Positions 1 to 7,174 of a DNA stretch of 58,380 nucleotides are shown piece by piece. The position numbers were made by a program, and so were the translations under genes. Source of the stretch: JBOGTC01 sp050692055 (lineage in GTDB: Bacteria > Chloroflexota > Limnocylindria > QHBO01); contig JBOGTC010000064.1 of the NCBI GenBank assembly GCA_050692055.1, forward strand, positions 1-58,380. The letters run 5' to 3'. The notes beneath the pieces were generated by a model. That model was not told where the DNA came from. It was given only the letters and a program-made list of their open reading frames with translations, and did not search any database. Positions within the stretch are counted from its first letter, which is position 1. Every line of letters starts with the position of its first letter.

Positions 1-269
1 ATCTCGCCTTCCTCGGCGAGCCACTTGTAGAACTGCTGCAGCGAGCGGTAGCGGTTGGCGAGGGTCGCCGGACGCTGTCCACGCTGGCCCAGGTCGACCA
101 GGAAGGCCTCGATGTGCTCGCGGCGCAGCTCGGTCAGCTCCGGCATGCCGGCGCCGGCGGCGAAGACGGCCAGCAGGTCGATGGCGGCCGCGTAGGTGAC
201 GCGCGTCGACGGCGAGCGGTTCTCGGCGGCCAGGTGGCGCAGGAACGAGTCGCGCAGTGGACCCACCAC
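1..269 (-). CDS. Tyrosine recombinase, N-terminal part, cut by window edge
   Basis: The reverse strand, read from a GTG at 269, begins VVGPLRDSFLRHLAAENRSP and continues through a region of several short helices to YRSLQQFYKWLAEEGE at the edge. This is the SAM-like core-binding domain of XerC/XerD and phage-type integrases, with the usual order of an N-terminal helix, the 'T..TY...l..f..' segment and the 'L..fy.wl...g' end. The catalytic domain with the R-K-HxxR-Y residues lies left of the window, so I cannot tell a housekeeping Xer from an element integrase. The in-frame stop upstream is at 339-341. GTG at 266 is an alternative start. No clear Shine-Dalgarno site is visible. Confidence 0.75.
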   Translation of the reverse strand, partial: MVGPLRDSFLRHLAAENRSPSTRVTYAAAIDLLAVFAAGAGMPELTELRREHIEAFLVDLGQRGQRPATLANRYRSLQQFYKWLAEEGE

Positions 270-444
270 GCTGGCCGCGCTAGAATCGGCGTCTGGGAGA
301 GGGGTTCTGGCCACGGCGTGGAGCCTCAACTGCGGGTCTCAACTACCGACAGTTATACGCTCGACAAGCGCTGTGGTCAACTCCTCCCCCGGACCGAAAC
401 ACAGTCACTCGCTCAAAGCGAGCGTGAATCGGTCCAAATCGAGT

Positions 445-519
445 GGGCGCCTAGCTCAACGGCAGAGCAAGTGACTCTTAATCACTAGGTTCAGGGTTCG
501 AATCCCTGGGCGCTCACCA
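445..519 (+). tRNA. tRNA-Lys(CTT), CCA encoded
   Basis: The sequence folds as a complete cloverleaf. The acceptor stem GGGCGCC (445-451) pairs with GGCGCTC (509-515) with one G-U pair. The D arm is GCTC/GAGC. The anticodon stem AGTGA/TCACT encloses loop CTCTTAA, giving anticodon CTT. The T stem CAGGG/CCCTG encloses TTCGAAT. Position 516 is the discriminator A and CCA (517-519) is encoded. The tyrosine recombinase fragment lies on the 5' side and reads away, which is not the usual layout of an element integrated at a tRNA 3' end. The stretch 520-814 downstream holds no gene I can recognise. Confidence 0.95.
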
Positions 520-814
520 CGTAGCTCCACTCCATCGCGGACCGGCCTGACCGGCTGGTCTGTTCGCGTGCGCCCCCGGCGCTCATCTCGTGGCTCGTCG
601 CTCGTCGCCCGTGGCTTGTCACCAGATTCAGATGGGGGCTGCACGAAACGCGACCACGAGGCCCCCTCGTCGCCACGCCGCCGACCGTCCCGGCCCGCGG
701 CCAGCGACGGCTGATACCATGGCCAGCCATCCGGCCGGGAGCGCACCGATCGCGCGGATAGGCGCGGATCGACGCCCGGCCAGCCTCACGATCCGAAACG
801 ACAGGAGCATGCGG

Positions 815-2086
815 ATGCCCCACGTCCCCATCGAGCGGCACGCCCTGGACAATGGGCTCCGCGTGACCCTGTCGCCCGACCGTCGTGCCCCGATCGTCGC
901 CGTCAACCTGTGGTACGACGTTGGCAGCAAGCACGAGAAGCCGGGCAAGACAGGGTTCGCGCACCTGTTCGAGCACATGATGTTCCAGGGCTCGGCGAAC
1001 GTCGCAAAGACCGAGCACTTCGCCCTCATCCAGGGCGTGGGGGGCACGCTCAACGCGAGCACATGGCTGGATCGCACCAACTACTTTGCGACGCTGCCCA
1101 GCCATGAGCTCGAGCTGGCCCTGTGGCTGGAGGCTGACCGCCTGGGCGGCCTGCTGCCGGCGATGACGCAGGAGAAGCTCGACAACCAGCGCGACGTGGT
1201 GAAGAACGAGCGCCGCTTCAGCGTCGACAACCAGCCATACGGCGACTGGGACGAGCGAATGCAGGCCGCCATCTACCCGGAAGGCCATCCCTACCACCAT
1301 CCGACCATCGGGTCCATGGAGGATCTCTCGGCTGCCTCGCTCGACGACGTGGCCAGCTTCTTCGCGGCCCACTACGCGCCGAACAACGCGGTCCTGACCA
1401 TCGCCGGCGACTTCGACCCCTGGGCGGCGCTCGAGATGGTCGGGCGGCATTTCGGACCGATACCGGCGAATGCGGAGATGCCGCCCGATCCGGACATGGC
1501 CGTCGCCGCCAGCCTGGGCGGCGAGGCTCGTCAGATCGTGCCCGATCGTGTCCCGCTGCCCCGCATCTACGCCGCCTGGCGCATGCCGACCTTCGGGACC
1601 GGTGCCTTCGACGCGCTCGAGGTCGCCGGCGACGTGCTCGGCACGGGACGCGGCTCTCGTCTCTACGGCAGCCTCGTGCGCGAGCAGCGCCTGGCGCAGG
1701 ACGTCTCGGTCTTCGCCTTTCCGCTGGTCGGCGGCGCCAGCATGTTCGCGCTGTGGGCGACGGCGCGCCCGGCCGTGGAGGTGGATCGGCTCGAGACGGC
1801 GCTCTTCGGCGAGATCGATCGGCTCGGGACCGCGGGACCGTCTGATGCCGAGCTCGAGCGCGCTCGCAATTTGCACGCCTCGGCCGTCGAGTCGGCGCTC
1901 GAGCGGCTGAGCGAGCGAGCGGACCGATTGAGCATGTACGCCTGCCTGTTCGACGATCCGGAGCGCATCAACGCCGAGGTCAGCCGCTATGCGATGGTGA
2001 GCGCCCAGCGGGTGGCCGATGCGGTGCGGACGACCCTGGTACCCGACAACCGCGTGGTGATCACGTACCTGCCGGAGGGCGGATGA
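815..2086 (+). CDS. M16 zinc peptidase, catalytic subunit
   Basis: 423 aa. Residues 50-54 are HLFEH, the inverted HxxEH zinc motif of M16 (pitrilysin/processing peptidase) enzymes, and E132 in 'VVKNERR' fits the third zinc ligand about 78 residues later. The N-terminal 'LDNGLRVTLSPD' and the second half-domain are typical of the roughly 420-450 aa bacterial M16B proteins. It probably cleaves peptides or unfolded proteins; substrate and location are unknown, and no signal peptide is seen. I chose ATG 815 because AGGAG at 803-807 sits 7 nt upstream; ATG 809 is too close to it. The next gene overlaps by 4 nt and encodes an M16 partner without the zinc motif, so the pair probably forms a heterodimer. 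Confidence 0.9.
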   Translation: MPHVPIERHALDNGLRVTLSPDRRAPIVAVNLWYDVGSKHEKPGKTGFAHLFEHMMFQGSANVAKTEHFALIQGVGGTLNASTWLDRTNYFATLPSHELELALWLEADRLGGLLPAMTQEKLDNQRDVVKNERRFSVDNQPYGDWDERMQAAIYPEGHPYHHPTIGSMEDLSAASLDDVASFFAAHYAPNNAVLTIAGDFDPWAALEMVGRHFGPIPANAEMPPDPDMAVAASLGGEARQIVPDRVPLPRIYAAWRMPTFGTGAFDALEVAGDVLGTGRGSRLYGSLVREQRLAQDVSVFAFPLVGGASMFALWATARPAVEVDRLETALFGEIDRLGTAGPSDAELERARNLHASAVESALERLSERADRLSMYACLFDDPERINAEVSRYAMVSAQRVADAVRTTLVPDNRVVITYLPEGG

Positions 2087-3438
2087 CCGCGCCCAACGCC
2101 ATGCGGCCGGCCTCCGGCGCCCCGCGCCCGTATCACTTTCCGGATTTCGAGCGCCAGGTCCTCTCCAACGGGCTGACCGTGTGGCTGGTACCGCTCGCCG
2201 GCCGGGCCATGGTCAACGCGCATCTCATCCTCGATGCCGGGGCGGCCGCGGAGCCCGAGGAGCAGGCCGGCGTCGCCGCCCTGACCGCGCGGCTGCTCGT
2301 GACGGGCACCCAGCGCCTCGACGCCGCGGCCTTCGCCGTGGCCACCGAGCGGCTCGGGATCGAGGTCAGCAGCGAGTCCTCGTGGGACAGCGCCCGGGCC
2401 GGCTTCGCGACCCTGACCGAACATCTCGAGGCCGGGCTCGAGCTGCTGGCCGAAATGGTGTGCACGCCGCGCCTCGACCCCGGCGAGTTCGAGCGCCTCA
2501 AGGCCGAGCGCCTCAACGACATCCTGCAGGCCCGGTCCGATCCCGGCCGGCTCGCGGACGAGATGTTCATCCGTCATGCCTATGCCGACTCAACCCCCTA
2601 CGCGCGCCTCTCGGCAGGGGCGCCCGAGACGGTCGCCTCGCTGGGAGTCGAGGACGCGCGGGCCCACCACGCCACGCGCTGGGCTCCCACATCGGCGCAC
2701 CTGGTCCTGGCCGGCGCCATCGAGCCCGACGCGGCGTTGCGGGCAGCGCAGGCGCGGTTCGGGGATTGGAACGGCACCGGTGTCGGGCATCGCCAGCTCG
2801 AGCCACAGCCGGGCGGCGGACGCCGGGTGGTGCTCGTCGATCGTCCCGGATCGGTCCAGAGCGAGCTGCGCGTGGGCCACCTCGGGATCGACCGCTACGA
2901 CGAGCGCTTCTTTCCGGCCATGGTCATGTCGGCGCTGCTGGGCGGGGTCTTCAACAGCCGCCTGAACCTTCGCCTGCGCGAGGAGCTGGGCTACACGTAC
3001 GGCGCGCGCTGCGGGTTCGATCCGCGACGCTTCGCCGGCCCGTTCACGGCCAACGCGGCGGTCCAGACCGAGGTCACGGTGCCGGCCATCCGCGAGCTGC
3101 TCGGCCAGCTCGATCGCATTCGAGGTGCGCCACCCGGCGATAACGAGTTGCGCGAGGTGCGCGATTTCCTCGTGGGCGTCTTCCCTCTGCGTTTCGAGAC
3201 CACCGGCGGCGTGGCGTCGGCCATGGAGCCAATGGCCGTCTACGGCCTGGCCGACGACTGGTGGCACGCGTATCGCGGGCGGCTGGAGGCGGTCAGCGCG
3301 GCCGATGCCCATTCAGCGGCGACGGACCTGATCCGGCCTGACGAGCTGCTCATCCTGGTTACCGGGGATGCCGAGCGGATCCGCGTCGAGCTCGAGCAGG
3401 CGGACTTCGGGCCGATAGAGGTGCTGACCGCCCCTTAG
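2083..3438 (+). CDS. M16 peptidase-like protein, non-catalytic partner subunit
   Basis: 451 aa, starting at an ATGA overlap with the catalytic subunit. The fold signature is clear ('VLSNGLTVWLVPL', 'GVAALTARLL', 'LNLRLREELGYTYGARCGFD'), but the position of HxxEH reads AGVAALTARLL, so it cannot bind zinc. The conserved Arg/Tyr segment near the C-terminus (REELGYTYG), which contacts substrate in M16 partner subunits, is kept. This matches two-subunit M16B proteases in which one chain carries zinc and the other carries the R/Y pair. Its stop codon overlaps the stop of the convergent histidine kinase gene (3435-3438), leaving no room for a terminator between the two. Confidence 0.9.
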   Translation: MTAPNAMRPASGAPRPYHFPDFERQVLSNGLTVWLVPLAGRAMVNAHLILDAGAAAEPEEQAGVAALTARLLVTGTQRLDAAAFAVATERLGIEVSSESSWDSARAGFATLTEHLEAGLELLAEMVCTPRLDPGEFERLKAERLNDILQARSDPGRLADEMFIRHAYADSTPYARLSAGAPETVASLGVEDARAHHATRWAPTSAHLVLAGAIEPDAALRAAQARFGDWNGTGVGHRQLEPQPGGGRRVVLVDRPGSVQSELRVGHLGIDRYDERFFPAMVMSALLGGVFNSRLNLRLREELGYTYGARCGFDPRRFAGPFTANAAVQTEVTVPAIRELLGQLDRIRGAPPGDNELREVRDFLVGVFPLRFETTGGVASAMEPMAVYGLADDWWHAYRGRLEAVSAADAHSAATDLIRPDELLILVTGDAERIRVELEQADFGPIEVLTAP

Positions 3439-4931
3439 ACGTCCGGGTCGGTGGATTCCGTGGACTCTTCGGTCCGAGATGGCTCGCGGGGCCAGCGCAG
3501 GGCGAAGACCGCCTGCGGTCGACGTTGCTCCAGATGAATCGACCCGCCCATCGCTCGCATCGTGGCGTGAACGAGATAGAGTCCCAGCCCCAGCCCTCGT
3601 CCCGCGGCGACACGGTCCCGGAAGAGACGGTCCGCGATCCCGTCGTCGATCCCCGGGCCGGCGTCGATGACCCGCAGGAGCACGGTCTCGCCGTCGCTGG
3701 CCTCGATGCGGACCGGTGAGCCGGGGTCGGAGTAGCGATCTGCGTTGGTGAGCAGGTTGGTGATCGCCTGCTCGGCCAGGTGACGGTCGCCCACCGCGTG
3801 CAGGTCGTCGGGCATGGTCAGCTCGACCTCCCGCTCCGAGCCGCGCGCTCGCAGGCGCTCGATCGCCGCCTCGGCTGCCGCCCGCAGAGAGAAGCGTTCG
3901 CGGTGCGCCTCGATGCGGCCGGTATCGGCCCGGGAGTACAGCTCGAGGCGCTCGAGGATGCTGATCGCTGCGTTGACCGACTCGAGCGCGCGGCGTGCGT
4001 GGTCGGCGGTCTTCGCCGACAGCTCGGGATCCCGGCCGGCGAGCTCCATGCGCGCCTTGGCGACCGCCAGCGGGTTGCGCAGCTCGTGCGCCACGAAGCT
4101 CGCGAAGCGAGACAGGCGGCGGCGCTCATCCTCCTCCCTGCTCACGTCCCGCAACAGCAGCACGCAGCCACCACCGGGGATCGGCGAGCCCTCGACATCG
4201 ACGATCAGGTCACGGCCTGACATGGGGATTCGGATCGTGAGGCGCCGGCGGAAGGCATCGCGCTGGGCCTGCACCTGCGGCCACTCCTCGGGGGGCAGCA
4301 CCAGGCCTCGCTCGTCGCGTGGCTCGGCGACGCGAGCCCAGTCCTCGAGCGGACGCTCGAAGAAGCTCCGACCGAAGAGCCGCAGTGCCGCCCGATTGCC
4401 GTAGGTGCCGAGCAGCCGGTCGTCGTACACGATGAGCGGCTCCTGGATGGCCTCCGCCACCTCCTCGAGCCGGGCACGGTCGCGCTCGGCATCGGCTAGG
4501 GCGCTGTCGAGCTCGACGCGCGTCTGCACCAGCTCGCGACGGCGGATCTCAGCCTGTCGCTGCGCCTCCTCCGAGGTCTCGCGCGCGCGCTCCGCGAACT
4601 GACGGTCGTGCTCTGCCTGATAGACCAGCAGGATGAGGAACGGCGAGCCGATGAGGAAGGCCGCCAGGCGGATCGACTCGGCGATCGACGTCCCGGTCGA
4701 GCCGTTCGGCCCCACGACGAAGGCGAGCAGCAGCGCCGCGCTGGCCAGCCACGCGTAGCTTGCGGCACCGGCCCCCAGGGTGAGGCCGATGAGCGCGATG
4801 GCAAGGACGAGAAGCACCGTGACCGGAGACTCCGCCCCGACCATGCGGCCGAGCAGCGCGGCTGCGAGCGCCACTGCGATGCCGAGGAGCGCACCGAGAA
4901 TCGCCCGTCGATTCGGCCTGAGGAGCTGCAC
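3435..4931 (-). CDS. Membrane sensor histidine kinase with PAS-like domain
   Basis: About 498 aa. The N-terminus has several hydrophobic helices (roughly residues 10-115), then a coiled stretch rich in Glu/Arg, then a PAS-like region beginning 'IQEPLIVYDDRLLGTYGNRAALRLFG', then the kinase core. The H box is FVAHELRNPLAVAKA (His near residue 281), the N box ITNLLTNADRYSDP, G1 DAGPGID and G2 GRGLGLGLYLV. The His is followed by EL rather than D/E-I but the core looks complete. No response regulator is adjacent, so it is an orphan in this window. I chose GTG 4931 because residues further upstream are antisense to the J-domain gene; the ribosome site is weak, so the start is uncertain. Confidence 0.85.
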   Translation of the reverse strand: MQLLRPNRRAILGALLGIAVALAAALLGRMVGAESPVTVLLVLAIALIGLTLGAGAASYAWLASAALLLAFVVGPNGSTGTSIAESIRLAAFLIGSPFLILLVYQAEHDRQFAERARETSEEAQRQAEIRRRELVQTRVELDSALADAERDRARLEEVAEAIQEPLIVYDDRLLGTYGNRAALRLFGRSFFERPLEDWARVAEPRDERGLVLPPEEWPQVQAQRDAFRRRLTIRIPMSGRDLIVDVEGSPIPGGGCVLLLRDVSREEDERRRLSRFASFVAHELRNPLAVAKARMELAGRDPELSAKTADHARRALESVNAAISILERLELYSRADTGRIEAHRERFSLRAAAEAAIERLRARGSEREVELTMPDDLHAVGDRHLAEQAITNLLTNADRYSDPGSPVRIEASDGETVLLRVIDAGPGIDDGIADRLFRDRVAAGRGLGLGLYLVHATMRAMGGSIHLEQRRPQAVFALRWPREPSRTEESTESTDPDV

Positions 4932-4969
4932 GGTGGTCGGATCCCTCGCGGTCGGCTGAGCGCCGAAGC

Positions 4970-6127
4970 CTAGCACCGGCCGGGTTCTGCCTCCCGGGCA
5001 GCGGAGCGTCGCCTGGCCCGGACGAGCCGTTCGCGCGCGGCCGCGATGCGACGCCATGGCTTGCCCGCGACTCGTCGCGGATCGAGGGCGTCGGGATGAT
5101 CGCCTCGCGCGATCTCGGCCAGGATCGCGGAGGCACGATCGAGCTGCCCCACCTCCGTGAGCAGCTGGACCAGGCTGAACAGGCGGCCGGGCTCGGTGAT
5201 GGGCTCGGCCGCCACGCGCTCGACGAGCTCGGCCGCGCGCCCGCTGTTGCCGGCGCGCCGATGCGCCACGATGGCGGCCCGTACGTCGCTGAACGTGGGC
5301 TCGAGCTCCAGCGACTCCATGAAGTTCAGCAGCAGCTCCGCGTTCTCCGCGCGACCGTCGATCGGCCCGCGCCGGACGTGCGCCTCGCGGTACTCGGCCA
5401 GCAGCGCGCGCAGCTCGCGCTCGGCCCATCGTCGCTGCGTCGAGGCCGGCTCATAGCGCTGAGCGATGCGGCCGAGCATGACCGCGCCCCGCAGCTCCTC
5501 GCCCGCGGCGAGATAGGCGTCGCGGAGCCCTGCTCGCGAAACGGACTCGAAGCTCGGCTCCAGCTCGACGAGGCGCTCCAGCGCGCCGAGCCAATCGTCC
5601 ACGCGGCCGCGCTCGCGGTAGTGCTCGGCGGCGTAGCGCAGCCAGTAGCGCTCGGAATGGTCGCGCCAGTCCTGGCCGGCGATGTGATGCTCCACGATCC
5701 ATCGACGCTGCGCCGTGGGACCGGCCAGGAAGATCTCGGCCGGGACACGGAAGCCGGCCACGCTGCGCCACTGCGGCTGATGCCAGGGGCTCGGCGGGCC
5801 GGGCTCCGCGCCGCGTCGCGCGCGATGCGGCCGGGCGGATGGCGCATCTCCCGGCTCCAGCGGCCAATCCAGCGTCGCCGCACGTCCCCCCTCGAGCGCA
5901 TGGTCGTAGTGCAGCCGTCGCAGCGGATCGCGCAGCTCCGCCCAGGCGCGATTGAGGATCGAGGTCCGCCGCGTCGCGATGTCGGAAGACGGCGCACGGT
6001 CAGGATGGTGGCGCAGGACGGCCTCGCGGAAGGCGGACCGCAGCTGGGCGGCGGTCGCCGATGGCTCGGTTCCGAGCACGGCGTAGTAGTCGCGCGGCTC
6101 GGTGCGGGCAGGCGTCGCGGGGGCCAT
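4970..6127 (-). CDS. DnaJ-domain protein with C-terminal helical repeat region
   Basis: 385 aa. Residues about 12-75 are a J domain: 'RDYYAVLGTEPSATAAQLRSA', then the HPD motif in 'LRHHPDRAPS', then 'LNRAWAELRDPLRRLHYDHAL'. A Pro/Arg-rich linker leads to about 230 residues of Ala/Arg/Glu-rich helices that read like degenerate TPR repeats. The cysteine-rich zinc fingers and Gly/Phe region of full DnaJ are absent, so this is a class III J protein that presumably recruits DnaK to a particular client. ATG 6127 has a TAGACT hexamer 7 nt upstream and no Shine-Dalgarno site, so its mRNA is probably leaderless. It diverges from cyanophycinase; a role in cyanophycin granules is only a guess. Confidence 0.8.
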   Translation of the reverse strand: MAPATPARTEPRDYYAVLGTEPSATAAQLRSAFREAVLRHHPDRAPSSDIATRRTSILNRAWAELRDPLRRLHYDHALEGGRAATLDWPLEPGDAPSARPHRARRGAEPGPPSPWHQPQWRSVAGFRVPAEIFLAGPTAQRRWIVEHHIAGQDWRDHSERYWLRYAAEHYRERGRVDDWLGALERLVELEPSFESVSRAGLRDAYLAAGEELRGAVMLGRIAQRYEPASTQRRWAERELRALLAEYREAHVRRGPIDGRAENAELLLNFMESLELEPTFSDVRAAIVAHRRAGNSGRAAELVERVAAEPITEPGRLFSLVQLLTEVGQLDRASAILAEIARGDHPDALDPRRVAGKPWRRIAAARERLVRARRRSAAREAEPGRC

Positions 6128-6134
6128 TCGATCG

Positions 6135-6175
6135 AGTCTAGCGTGCTGCCACGCTCGCCTGAGAGTCGCTATGCT
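6135..6175. promoter_or_regulatory. Divergent leaderless-type promoters, J-domain gene / cphB
   Basis: On the minus strand TAGACT (6140-6135) ends 7 nt before ATG 6127. On the plus strand TATGCT (6170-6175) ends 6 nt before ATG 6182. Neither gene has a Shine-Dalgarno site, so transcription would start at or near each A of ATG. I see no consensus -35 element on either side. The 54-bp gap between the two genes is entirely promoter. Confidence 0.5.
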
Positions 6176-6181
6176 GCGCCC

Positions 6182-7174
6182 ATGGTCGCCACGCCCAGCT
6201 CCGCGGCGCCTCGAGCCGGCCATCTGCTGATCATCGGCGGCGCGGAGGACAAGCTCCGCCAGCGCCAGATCCTGACGCGCTTCTTCAGCCTGGCCGGCGG
6301 GGCCGATGCGCGGGTGGTGGTGATCTCGACCGCCTCCTCGCTGGGCGACGAGGCGACCGACCTCTATCGGTCCCTGTTTCACCAGCTCGGGATCGGCGAC
6401 GTGCGCGGGCTGCGGCCGCTGGTGCGCGCCGATGCCAACGACCGCCACCTCGTGGACCAGCTCGACGACGCCACCGGCATCTTCATGACGGGCGGCAACC
6501 AGCTGCGGCTCTCCAGTGTCATCGGCGGCACGTTGCTGGGCAGGGCGCTCACCGAGCGCCACCGGGACGGCGCCATCGTGGCTGGGACCAGCGCCGGGGC
6601 GTCCGCGCTCGCCAGCCACATGGTCGCCTTCGGCACCAGCGGGACGACGCCCAAGCAGCGGATGACACAGATGAGCGCCGGCCTCGGCCTGCTACCGGGC
6701 GTGCTCATCGACCAGCATTTCGAGCAGCGCAACCGGATGGGCCGGCTGCTGGCTCTTGTGGCGCAGTCGCCGTCACTGCTCGGCATGGGCATCGACGAGG
6801 ACACCGCCGCCCTGGTCAGTCCCAAGGGCGTGCTCGAGGTGCTCGGCAAGGGCTCGGTCACCATCCTCGATCCCGCCCAGATCCAGACCGATGCCTACGA
6901 GGTCAAGCGCCATCGGCCGATCATGGTCTCCGGCGTGGTCCTGCACTCGCTGCCGTCGGGATACCGATACGACCTGGGCAAGCGGCGCCTCATGGCTCCC
7001 CTGCGGCCGGTGAGCGCCACCGACCGCGAGCTCGCGTCGCTTGCCTCCGCCGGGCGCCAGACCCGCCGTCTGATTCAGCGCATCGCCGCGCAGGGGACCG
7101 ACGATACGGCGCGCGAGCGTTCCCCGCGCCGCGCCCTGCGTGCACGGCGCGTCGAGGAGGAGGCGAGCGAGTGA
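6182..7174 (+). CDS. cphB: Cyanophycinase
   Basis: 330 aa, peptidase family S51. It hydrolyses the storage polymer cyanophycin to beta-Asp-Arg dipeptides in the cytoplasm. The opening 'GHLLIIGGAEDKL' is typical, followed by 'TGGNQLRLSS' and the nucleophile-elbow GTSAGAS with the catalytic Ser near residue 137. 'DQHFEQRNRMGRL' and 'LGMGIDEDTA' are further family blocks. The last 45 residues are a basic tail beyond the usual domain. The stop overlaps the GTG start of cyanophycin synthetase (GTGA, 7171-7174), so degradation and synthesis genes are translationally coupled. ATG 6182 is preceded by TATGCT and no ribosome site, which suggests a leaderless transcript. Confidence 0.95.
   Translation: MVATPSSAAPRAGHLLIIGGAEDKLRQRQILTRFFSLAGGADARVVVISTASSLGDEATDLYRSLFHQLGIGDVRGLRPLVRADANDRHLVDQLDDATGIFMTGGNQLRLSSVIGGTLLGRALTERHRDGAIVAGTSAGASALASHMVAFGTSGTTPKQRMTQMSAGLGLLPGVLIDQHFEQRNRMGRLLALVAQSPSLLGMGIDEDTAALVSPKGVLEVLGKGSVTILDPAQIQTDAYEVKRHRPIMVSGVVLHSLPSGYRYDLGKRRLMAPLRPVSATDRELASLASAGRQTRRLIQRIAAQGTDDTARERSPRRALRARRVEEEASE

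Noticed and set aside
520..814. A gene between tRNA-Lys and the M16 protease
   Set aside because: The open frame there only extends the M16 gene upstream; it has no domain, and the ribosome site at 803 fixes the start at 815.
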